Source of the DNA: Paragordius varius
Taxonomy: Eukaryota; Nematomorpha
NCBI GenBank assembly: GCA_964247055.1
Contig: OZ176050.1
Location: 1,178,001 to 1,242,000, forward strand
Direction: 5' to 3'
Length of the DNA: 64,000 nucleotides
Shown piece after piece: positions 37,543-49,761 of the stretch. Under the pieces are notes generated by a model. That model saw only the letters and a list, made by a program, of their open reading frames with translations. It was not told the DNA's origin and made no database searches. Both the position numbers and the translations under genes were made by a program. Each line of letters begins with the position of its first letter. Position 1 is the stretch's first letter.

Positions 37543-40500
37543 AGACTACATCAAAATATAGAGATAGTTTGACAAACTCTTTCATATCCGATTTTTACAG
37601 CGATACTTTAAAAAGTAATGTATTAAACTAGTCGCATCAATACTCAAGTTAAACTTTATCCTTAAAAATCGGATATTGGTCACCGGTGAACAAAATTATT
37701 TTTTATACATTCTCTTAGTAAGACTACATCAAAATATAGAGATAGTTTGACAAACTCTTTCTTATCCGATTTTTACAACGATACTTTAAAAATTATGGTA
37801 TTAAACCAGTCGCATCAATACTCAAGTATAACTTTGTCATTAAAAATCGGATATTGGTCACCGGTGAACAAAATTATTTTATATACATTCTCTTAGTAAG
37901 ACTACATCAAAATATAGAGATAGTTTGACAAACTCTTTCATATCCGATTTTTACAACGATACTTTAAAAATTAATGTATAAAACTAGTCGCATCAATACT
38001 CAAGCTAAAATTGTCCTTAAAAATCGGATATTGGTCACCGGTGAACAAAACTATTTTTTATACATTCTCTTAGTAAGACTATATCATTATATAGAGATAG
38101 TTTGACAAACTCTTTCATAACCGATTTTTACAACGATATTTAAGAATTAATGTATAAAACTAGTCGTATCAATAAATAGCATCAATACTCAAGTTAAACT
38201 TTGTCCTTAAAAATCGGATATTGGTCACCGATGAACAAAATTATTTTTTATACATTCTCTTAGTAGGACTACATCAAAATATAGAGATAGTTTGGCAAAC
38301 TTTTTTATAATCGATTTTTACAACGATACTTTAAAAATTAATGTATAAAACTAGTCGCATCAATACTCAAGCTAAACATTGTCCTTAAAAATCGGATATT
38401 GGTCACCGGTGAACTAAACTATTTTTTATACATTCTCTTAGTAAGACTACATCAAAATATAGAAATAGTTTGACAAACTCTTTCATATCCGATTTTTACA
38501 AAGATACTTTAAAAATTATTAAAACTAGTCGCATCAATACTCAAGTTAAACTTTGTCCTTAAAAATCGAATATACCGGTGAACAAAATTATTTTATATAC
38601 ATTCTCTTAGTAAGACTACATTAAAATATAGAGATAGTTTGACAAACTCTTTAATATCCGATTTTTACAACGATATTTAAAAATTAATGTATAAAATTAG
38701 TCGTATCAATAAATCGCATCAATACTCAAGTTAAACTTTGTCCTTAAAAATCGGATATTGGTCACCTTATTTTTTATACCTTCTCTTAGTAAGACTACAT
38801 AAAAATAAAGAGATAGTTTGACAAACTCTTTCATATCCGATTTTTACAACGATACTTTAAAAATTAATGTATAAAACTAGTCGTATCAATAAATCGTATC
38901 AATACTCAAGTTAAACTTTGTCCTTAAAAATCGGATATTGGTAACCGGTGAACAAAATTATTTTTTATACATTCTCTTAGTAGGACTACATCAAAATATA
39001 GAGATAGTTTGGCAAACTCTTTCTTATCCGATTTTTACAACGATACTTTAAAAATTATGGAATTAAACCAGTCGCAATACTCAAGTTAAACTTTGTCCTT
39101 AAAAATCGGATATTGGTCACCGGTGAACAAAACTATTTTTTATACATTCTCTTAGTAAGACTACATCAAAATATAGAGATAGTTTGACAAACTCTTTCAT
39201 ATCCGATTTTTACAACAATTCTTTAAAAATTAATGTATTAAACTAGTCGCATCAATACTCAAGTTAAACTTTATCCTTAAAAATCAGATATTGGTCACCG
39301 GTGAACAAAATTATTTTTTATACATTCTCTTAGTAGGACTACATCAAAATATAGAGATAATTTGGCAAACTCTTTCATATCCGATTTTTACAACGATACT
39401 TTAAAAATTATGGTATTAAACCAGTCGCATCAATACTCAAGTTAAACTTTGTCCTTAAAAATCAGATATTGGTCACCGGTGAACAAAATTATTTTTTATA
39501 CATTCTCTTAGTAGGACTACATCAAAATATAGAGATAGTTTGGCAAACTCTTTCATATCCGATTTTTACAACGATACTTTAAAAATTATGGTATTAAACG
39601 AGTCGCATCAATACTCAAGTTAAACTTTGTCCTTAAAAATCGGATATTGGTCACCGGTGAACAAAACTATTTTTTATACATTCTCTTAGTAAGACTACAT
39701 CAAAATATAGAGATAGTTTGACAAACTCTTTCATATCCGATTTTTACAACGATACTTTAAAAATTAATGTATTAAACTAGTCGCAATACTCAAGTTAAAC
39801 TTTGTCCTTAAAAATCGGATATTGGTCACCGGTGAACAAAATTATTTTTTATACATTCTCATAGTAAGACTACATCAAAATATAGAGATAGTTTGACAAA
39901 CTCTTTCATATCCGATTTTTACAACGATACTTTAAAAATTATGGTATTAAACCAGTCTATCAATATTCAAGTATAACTTTGTCCTTAAAAATCGGATATT
40001 GGTCACCGGTGAACAAAATTATTTTATATACATTCTCTTAGTAAGACTACATCAAAATATAAAGATAGTTTGACAAACTCTTTCATATCCAATTTTTACA
40101 ACGATACTTTAAAAATTAATGTATAAAACTAGTCGCATCAATACTCAAGCTAAACATTGTCCTTAAAAATCGGATATTGGTCACCGGTGAACAAAACTAT
40201 TTTTTATACATTCTCTTAGTAAGACTACATCATTATATAGAGATAGTTTGACAAACTCTTTCATATCCGATTTTTACAACGATATTTAAAAATTAATGTA
40301 TAAAACTAGTCGTATCAATAAATAGCATCAATACTCAAGTTAAACTTTGTCCTTAAGAATCGGATATTGGTCACCGATGAACAAAATTATTTTTTATACA
40401 TTCTCTTAGTAGGACTACATCAAAATATAGAGATAGTTTGGCAAACTTTTTCATAATCGATTTTTACAACGATACTTTAAAAATTAATGTATAAAACTAG

Positions 40501-42355
40501 TCGCATCAATACTCAAGTTATTTGTCCTTAAAAATCGGATATTGGTCACCGGTGAACAAAATTATTTTTTATAGATTCTCTTAGTAAAACTACATCAAAA
40601 TATAGAAATAGTTTGACAAATTCTTTCATATCCGATTTTTACAACAATACTTTAAAAATTAATGTATAAAACTAGTCGCATCAATACTCAAGTTAAATTT
40701 TGTCCTTAAAAATGGGATATTGGTCACCGGTGAACAAAACTATTTTTTATACATTCTCTTAGTAAGACTACATTAAAATATAGAGATAGTTTGACAAACT
40801 ATTTCATATCCGATTTTTACAACGATACTTTAGAAATTAATGTATTAAACTAGTCGCATCAATACTCAAGTTTAACTTTGTCCTTAAAAATCGGATATTG
40901 GTCACCGGTGAACAAAACTATTTTTTATACATTCTCTTAGTAGGACTACATCAAAGAGATAGTTTGGCAAACTCTTTCATATCCGATTTTTACAGCGATA
41001 CTTTAAAAATTAATGTATTAAACAAGTCGCATCAATACTCAAGTTAAACTTTGTCCTTAAAAATCGGATATTGGTCACCGGTGAACGAAACTATTTTTTA
41101 TACATTCTCTTAGTAGGACTACATCAAAATATAGAGATAGTTTGGCAAACTCTTTCATATCCGATTTTTACAGCGATACTTTAAAAATTAATGTATTAAA
41201 CTAGTCGCATCAATACTCAAGTTAAACTTTGTCCTTAAAAATCGGATATTGGTCACCGGTGAACAAAACTATTTTTTTTACATTCTCTTAGTAAGACTAC
41301 ATCAAAATATAGAGATAGTTTGACAAACTCTTTCATATCCGATTTTTACAGCGATACTTTAAAAATTAATGTATTAAACTAGTCGCATCAATACTCAAGT
41401 TAAACTTTGTCCTTAAAAATCGGATATTGGTCACCGGTGAACGAAACTATTTTTTATACATTCTCTTAGTAGGTCTACATCAAAATATAGAGATAGTTTA
41501 GCAAACTCTTTCATATCCGATTTTTACAACGATACTTTAAAAATTATGGTATTAAACCAGTCGCATCAATACTCAAGTTTAACTTTGTCCTTAAAAATCG
41601 GATATTGGTCACCGGTGAACAAAACTATTTTTTATACATTCTCTTAGTAGGACTACATCAAAGAGATAGTTTGGCAAACTCTTTCATATCCGATTTTTAC
41701 AGCGATACTTTAAAAATTAATGTATTAAACAAGTCGCATCAATACTCAAGTTAAACTTTGTCCTTAAAAATCGGATATTGGTCACCGGTGAACGAAACTA
41801 TTTTTTATACATTCTCTTAGTAGGACTACATCAAAATATAGAGATAGTTTGGCAAACTCTTTCAATCCGATTTTTACAGCGATACTTTAAAAATTAATGT
41901 ATTAAACTAGTCGCATCAATACTCAAGTTAAACTTTGTCCTTAAAAATCGGATATTGGTCACCGGTGAACAAAACTATTTTTTATACATTCTCTTAGTAG
42001 GTCTACATCAAAATATAGAGATAGTTTAGCAAACTCTTTCATATCCGATTTTTACAACGATACTTTAAAAATTATGGTATTAAACCAGTCGCATCAATAC
42101 TCACGTATAACTTTGTCCTTAAAAATCGGATATTGGTCACCGGTGAACGAAACTATTTTTTATACATTCTCTTAGTAAAACTACATCAAAATATAGAAAT
42201 AGTTTGACAAATTCTTTCATATCCGATTTTTACAACGATACTTTAAAAATTAATGTATAAAACTAGTCGCATCAATACTCAAGTTAACATTTGTCCTTAA
42301 AAATCGGATATTGGTCACGGGTGAACAAAATTATTTTTTATACATTCTCATAGTA

Positions 42356-42490
42356 AGACTACATCAAAATATAGAAATAGTTTGACAAACTCTTTCATAT
42401 CCGATATTACAACGATAAAGCTAAACATTGTCCTTAAAAATCGGATATTGGTCACCGGTGAACAAAACTATTTTTTATACATTCTCATTA
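42356..42490. repeat. Truncated monomer, 135 bp
   Basis: First copy of the later form. In addition to the 40-bp deletion it ends in ctcattaag, two bases shorter than ctcttagtaag, but keeps the full atatagaaatag at its start. It equals the copy at 54,049 in the second super-repeat. Confidence 0.9.
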
Positions 42491-44971
42491 AGACTACATC
42501 AAAATATAGAGATAGTTTGACAAACTCTTTCATATCCGATTTTTACAGCGATACTTTAAAAATTAATGTATTAAACTAGTCGCATCAATACTCAAGTTAA
42601 ACTTTGTCCTTAAAAATCGGATATTGGTCACCGGTGAACAAAATTATTTTTTATACATTCTCTTAGTAAGACTACATCAAAATATAGAGATAGTTTGACA
42701 AACTCTTTCATATCCGATTTTTACAACGATACTTTAAAAATTATGGTATTAAACCAGTCGCATCAATACTCACGTATAACTTTGTCCTTAAAAATCGGAT
42801 ATTGGTCACCGGTGAACAAAATTATTTTATATACATTCTCTTAGTAAAACTACATCAAAATACAGAGATAGTTTGACAAACTCTTTCATATCCGATTTTT
42901 ACAACGATACTTTAAAAATTAATGTATAAAACTAGTCGCATCAATACTCAAGCTAAACATTGTCCTTAAAAATCGGATATTGGTCACCGGTGAACAAAAC
43001 TATTTTTTATACATTCTCTTAGTAAGACTACATCATTATATAGAGATAGTTTGACAAACTCTTTCATATCCGATTTTTACAACGATATTTAAAAATTAAT
43101 GTATAAAACTAGTCGTATCAATACTCAAGTTATTTGTCCTTAAAAATCGGATATTGGTCACCGGTGAACAAAATTATTTTTTATACATTCTCTTAGTACG
43201 ACTACATCAAAATATAGAGATAGTTTGACAAACTCTTTCATATCCGATTTTTACAACGATACTTTAAAAATTATGGTATTAAACCAGTCGCATCAATACT
43301 CACGTATAACTTTGTCCTTAAAAATCGGATATTGGTCACCGGTGAACAAAATTATTTTATATACATTCTCTTAGTAAAACTACATCAAAATATAGAGATA
43401 GTTTGACAAACTCTTTCATATCCGATTTTTACAACGATACTTTAAAAATTAATGTATAAAACTAGTCGCATCAATACTCAAGCTAAACATTGTCCTTAAA
43501 AATCGGATATTGGTCACCGGTGAACTAAACTATTTTTTATACATTCTCTTAGTAAGACTACATCATTATATAGAGATAGTTTGACAAACTCTTTCATATC
43601 CGATTTTTACAACGATATTTAAAAATTAATGTATAAAACTAGTCGTATCAATACTCAAGTTATTTGTCCTTAAAAATCGGATATTGTTCCCCGGTGAACA
43701 AAATTATTTTTTATACATTCTCTTAGTAAAACTACATCAAAATATAGAAATAGTTTGACAAACTCTTTCATATCCGATTTTTACAACGATACTTTAAAAA
43801 TTAATGTATAAAACTAGTCGCATCAATACTCAAGTTATTTGTCCTTAAAAATTGGATATTGGTCCCCGGTGAACAAAATTATTTTTTATACATTCTCTTA
43901 GTAAAACTACATCAAAATATAGAAATAGTTAAACAAATTCTTTCATATCCGATTTTTACAACGATACTTTAAAAATTAATGTATAAAACTAGTCGCATCA
44001 ATACTCAAGTTAAATTTTGTCCTTAAAAATGGGATATTGGTCACCGGTGAACAAAACTATTTTTTATACATTCTCTTAGTAAGAACACATCAAAATATAG
44101 AGATAGTTTGACAAACTATTTCATATCCGATTTTTACAACGATACTTTAGAAATTAATGTATTAAACTAGTCGCATCAATACTCAAGTTAAACTTTGTCC
44201 TTAAAAATCGGATATTGGTCACCGGTGAACAAAACTATTTTTTATACATTCTCTTAGTAGGACTACATCAAAATATAGAGATAGTTTGGCAAACTCTTTC
44301 ATATCCGATTTTTACAACGATACTTTAAAAATTATGGTATTAAACCAGTCGCATCAATACTCAAGTTACACTTTGTCCTTAAAAATCGGATATTGGTCAC
44401 CGGTGAACAAAACTACTTATTATACATTCTCTTAGTAAGACTACATCAAAATATAGAGATAGTTTGACAAACTCTTTCATATCCGATTTTTACAACGATA
44501 CTTTAAAAATTAATGTATTAAACTAGTCGCATCAATACTCAAGTTAAACTTTGTCCTTAAAAATCGGATATTGGTCACCGGTGAACGAAACTATTTTTTA
44601 TACATTCTCTTAGTAGGACTACATCAAAATATAGAGATAGTTTGGCAAACTCTTTCATATCCGATTTTTACAACGATACTTTAAAAATTAATGTATTAAA
44701 CTAGTCGCATCAATACTCAAGTTAAACTTTGTCCTTAAAAATCGGATATTGGTCACCGGTGAACGAAACTATTTTTTATACATTCTCTTAGTAGGACTAC
44801 ATCAAAATATAGAGATAGTTTGGCAAACTCTTTCATATCCGATTTTTACAACGATACTTTAAAAATTAATGTATAAAACTAGTCGCATCAATACTCAAGT
44901 TAAACTTTGTCCTTAAAAATCGGATATTCGTCACCGGTGAACAAAATTATTTTTTATACATTCTCTTAGTA

Positions 44972-45105
44972 AGACTACATCAAAATAAGAAATAGTTTGA
45001 CAAACTCTTTCATATCCGATATTACAACGATAAAGCTAAACATTGTCCTTAAAAATCGGATATTGGTCACCGGTGAACAAAACTATTTTTTATACATTCT
45101 CATTA
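44972..45105. repeat. Truncated monomer, 134 bp
   Basis: Carries one further base loss (aaaataagaaatag). It opens the first 1558-bp HOR and is followed by a 178-bp monomer with ttacagcgata, a pairing kept at nearly all later copies. Confidence 0.9.
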
Positions 45106-46529
45106 AGACTACATCAAAATATAGAGATAGTTTGACAAACTCTTTCATATCCGATTTTTACAGCGATACTTTAAAAATTAATGTATTAAACTAGTCGCAT
45201 CAATACTCAAGTTAAACTTTGTCCTTAAAAATCGGATATTGGTCACCGGTGAACAAAATTATTTTTTATACATTCTCTTAGTAAGACTACATCAAAATAT
45301 AGAGATAGTTTGACAAACTCTTTCTTATCCGATTTTTACAACGATACTTATAAAATTAATGTATAAAACTAGTCGCATCAATACTCAAGTTAAACTTTGT
45401 CCTTAAAAATCGGATATTGGTCACCGGTGAACAAAATTATTTTTTATACATTCTCTTAGTAAAACTACATCAAAATATAGAAATAGTTAAACAAATTCTT
45501 TCATATCCGATTTTTACAACGATACTTTAAAAATTAATGTATAAAACTAGTCGCATCAATACTCAAGTTAAATTTTGTCCTTAAAAATGGGATATTGGTC
45601 ACCGGTGAACAAAACTATTTTTTATACATTCTCTTAGTAAGACTACATCAAAATATAGAGATAGTTTGACAAACTATTTCATATCCGATTTTTACAACGA
45701 TACTTTAGAAATTAATGTATTAAACTAGTCGCATCAATACTCAAGTTAAACTTTGTCCTTAAAAATCGGATATTGGTCACCGGTGAACAAAACTATTTTT
45801 TATACATTCTCTTAGTAGGACTACATCAAAATATAGAGATAGTTTGGCAAACTCTTTCATATCCGATTTTTACAACGATACTTTAAAAATTATGGTATTA
45901 AACCAGTCGCATCAATACTCAAGTTACACTTTGTCCTTAAAAATCGGATATTGGTCACCGGTGAACAAAACTACTTATTATACATTCTCTTAGTAAGACT
46001 ACATCAAAATATAGAGATAGTTTGACAAACTCTTTCATATCCGATTTTTACAACGATACTTTAAAAATTAATGTATTAAACTAGTCGCATCAATACTCAA
46101 GTTAAACTTTGTCCTTAAAAATCGGATATTGGTCACCGGTGAACGAAACTATTTTTTATACATTCTCTTAGTAGGACTACATCAAAATATAGAGATAGTT
46201 TGGCAAACTCTTTCATATCCGATTTTTACAACGATACTTTAAAAATAAATGTATTAAACTAGTCGCATCAATACTCAAGTTAAACTTTGTCCTTAAAAAT
46301 CGGATATTGGTCACCGGTGAACGAAACTATTTTTTATACATTCTCTTAGTAGGACTACATCAAAATATAGAGATAGTTTGGCAAACTCTTTCATATCCGA
46401 TTTTTACAACGATACTTTAAAAATTAATGTATAAAACTAGTCGCATCAATACTCAAGTTAAACTTTGTCCTTAAAAATCGGATATTCGTCACCGGTGAAC
46501 AAAATTATTTTTTATACATTCTCTTAGTA
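44972..46529. repeat. Higher-order repeat, 9 monomers, 1558 bp
   Basis: The length is exactly 134 plus 8 x 178. Monomer order by marker: truncated; ttacagcgata; acttataaaatt; gttaaacaaat with aatgggatatt; aaactatttcat with tttagaaatt; ttggcaaac with attatggtatt and gttacactttg; aaactacttatta; two or three gaacgaaac monomers ending with ggatattcgtc. Confidence 0.88.
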
Positions 46530-46663
46530 AGACTACATCAAAATAAGAAATAGTTTGACAAACTCTTTCATATCCGATATTACAACGATAAAGCTAAACA
46601 TTGTCCTTAAAAATCGGATATTGGTCACCGGTGAACAAAACTATTTTTTATACATTCTCATTA
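46530..46663. repeat. Truncated monomer, 134 bp
   Basis: Exactly 1558 bp after the previous copy. Opens the 1583-bp unit. Confidence 0.9.
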
Positions 46664-48112
46664 AGACTACATCAAAATATAGAGATAGTTTGACAAACTC
46701 TTTCATATCCGATTTTTACAGCGATACTTTAAAAATTAATGTATTAAACTAGTCGCATCAATACTCAAGTTAAACTTTGTCCTTAAAAATCGGATATTGG
46801 TCACCGGTGAACAAAATTATTTTTTATACATTCTCTTAGTAAGACTACATCAAAATATAGAGATAGTTTGACAAACTCTTTCTTATCCGATTTTTACAAC
46901 GATACTTTAAAAATTAATGTATAAAACTAGTCGTATCAATAAATCGCATCAATACTCAAGTTAAACTTTGTCCTTAAAAATCGGATATTGGTCACCGGTG
47001 AACAAAATCATTTTTTATACATTCTCTTAGTAGGACTACATCAAAATATAGAGATAGTTTGACAAACACTTTCATATCCGATTTTTACAACGATACTTTA
47101 AAAATTATGGTATTAAACCAGTCGCATCAATACTCAAGCTAAACATTGTCCTTAAAAATAGGATATTGGTCACCGGTGAACAAAATTATTTTTTATACAT
47201 TCTCTTAGTAAGACTACATCAAAATATAGAGATAGTTTGACAAACTCTTTCATATCCGATTTTTACAACGATACTTTATAAATTATGGTATTAAACCAGT
47301 CGCATCAATACTCAAGTTAAACTTTGTCCTTAAAAATCGGATATTGGTCACCGGTGAACAAAACTATTTTTTATACATTCTCTTAGTAAGACTACATCAA
47401 AATATAGAGATAGTTTGACAAACTCTTTCATATCCGATTTTTACAGCGATACTTTAAAAATTAATGTATTAAACTAGTCGCATCAATACATAAGTTAAAC
47501 TTTGTCCTTAAAAATCGGATATTGGTCACCGGTGAACAAAACTACTTATTATACATTCTCTTAGTAAGACTACAACAAAATATAGAGATAGTTTGACAAA
47601 CTCTTTCAAATCCGATTTTTACAACGATATTTAAAAATTAATGTATAAAACTAGTCGTATCAATAAATCGCATCAATACTCAAGTTAAACTTTGTCCTTA
47701 AAAATCGGATATTGGTCACCGGTGAACAAAATTGTTTTTTATACATTCTCTTAGTAGGACTACATCAAAATATAGAGATAGTTTGGCAAACTCTTTCATA
47801 TCCGATTTTTACAACGATACTTTAAAAATTAATGTATTAAACTAGTCGCATCAATACTCAAGTTAAACTTTGTCCTTAAAAATCGGATATTGGTCACCGG
47901 TGAACGAAACTATTTTTTATACATTCTCTTAGTAGGACTACATCAAAATATAGAGATAGTTTGGCAAACTCTTTCATATCCGATTTTTACAACGATACTT
48001 TAAAAATTAATGTATAAAACTAGTCGCATCAATACTCAAGTTAAACTTTGTCCTTAAAAATCGGATATTCGTCACCGGTGAACAAAATTATTTTTTATAC
48101 ATTCTCTTAGTA
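46530..48112. repeat. Higher-order repeat, 9 monomers, 1583 bp, mosaic
   Basis: Starts and ends like the 1558-bp unit, but the middle is replaced by other monomers: aaacactttcat with aaaataggatatt, ctttataaattatgg, atacataagtt, and a caacaaaatatag monomer with the 13-bp insertion. Two 13-bp insertions explain most of the extra length. The atacataagtt monomer at about 47,490 joins straight to aaactacttatta, skipping a monomer present at 50.8 and 60.3 kb. Confidence 0.82.
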
Positions 48113-48246
48113 AGACTACATCAAAATAAGAAATAGTTTGACAAACTCTTTCATATCCGATATTACAACGATAAAGCTAAACATTGTCCTTAAAAATCGG
48201 ATATTGGTCACCGGTGAACAAAACTATTTTTTATACATTCTCATTA
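48113..48246. repeat. Truncated monomer, 134 bp
   Basis: 1583 bp after the previous copy. Opens a 7-monomer, 1202-bp interval (134 plus 6 x 178). Confidence 0.9.
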
Positions 48247-49314
48247 AGACTACATCAAAATATAGAGATAGTTTGACAAACTCTTTCATATCCGATTTTT
48301 ACAGCGATACTTTAAAAATTAATGTATTAAACTAGTCGCATCAATACTCAAGTTAAACTTTGTCCTTAAAAATCGGATATTGGTCACCGGTGAACAAAAT
48401 TATTTTTTATACATTCTCTTAGTAAGACTATATCAAAATATAGAGATAGTTTGACAAACTCTTTCTTATCCGATTTTTACAACGATACTTATAAAATTAA
48501 TGTATAAAACTAGTCGCATCAATACTCAAGTTAAACTTTGTCCTTAAAAATCGGATATTGGTCACCGGTGAACAAAATTATTTTTTATACATTCTCTTAG
48601 TAAAACTACATCAAAATATAGAAATAGTTAAACAAATTCTTTCATATCCGATTTTTACAACGATACTTTAAAAATTAATGTATTAAACTAGTCGCATCAA
48701 TACTCAAGTTAAATTTTGTCCTTAAAAATGGGATATTGGTCACCGGTGAACAAAACTATTTTTTATACATTCTCTTAGTAAGACTACATCAAAATATAGA
48801 GATAGAGTGACAAACTATTTCATATCCGATTTTTACAACGATACTTTAGAAATTAATGTATTAAACTAGTCGCATCAATACTCAAGTTAAACTTTGTCCT
48901 TAAAAATCGGATATTGGTCACCGGTGAACAAAACTATTTTTTATACATTCTCTTAGTAGGACTACATCAAAATATAGAGATAGTTTGGCAAACTCTTTCA
49001 TATCCGATTTTTACAACGATACTTTAAAAATTATGGTATTAAACCAGTCGCATCTATACTCAAGTTACACTTTGTCCTTAAAAATCGGATATTGGTCACC
49101 GGTGAACAAAACTACTTATTATACATTCTCTTAGTAAGACTACATCAAAATATAGAGATAGTTTGACAAACTCTTTCATATCCGATTTTTACAACGATAC
49201 TTTAAAAATTAATGTATTAAACTAGTCGCATCAATACTCAAGTTAAACTTTGTCCTTAAAAATCGGATATTGGTCACCGGTGAACGAAACTATTTTTTAT
49301 ACATTCTCTTAGTA

Positions 49315-49449
49315 GGACTACATCAAAATATAGAGATAGTTTGGCAAACTCTTTCATATCCGATATTACAACGATAAAGCTAAACATTGTCCTTAAAAAT
49401 CGGATATTGGTCACCGGTGAACAAAACTATTTTTTATACATTCTCATTA
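49315..49449. repeat. Truncated monomer, 135 bp, hybrid start
   Basis: The first third comes from a ggactacat / tttggcaaac class monomer with intact atatagagatag, the rest from the truncated class. It is a recombinant between the two classes. The same hybrid is at 62,196. Confidence 0.9.
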
Positions 49450-49627
49450 AGACTACATCAAAATATAGAGATAGTTTGACAAACTCTTTCATATCCGATT
49501 TTTACAGCGATACTTTAAAAATTAATGTATTAAACTAGTCGCATCAATACTCAAGTTAAACTTTGTCCTTAAAAATCGGATATTGGTCACCGGTGAACGA
49601 AACTATTTTTTATACATTCTCTTAGTA

Positions 49628-49761
49628 AGACTACATCAAAATAAGAAATAGTTTGACAAACTCTTTCATATCCGATATTACAACGATAAAGCTAAACATT
49701 GTCCTTAAAAATCGGATATTGGTCACCGGTGAACAAAACTATTTTTTATACATTCTCATTA
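49628..49761. repeat. Truncated monomer, 134 bp
   Basis: Only 313 bp after the hybrid copy (135 plus 178), making a two-monomer mini-HOR. Confidence 0.9.
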
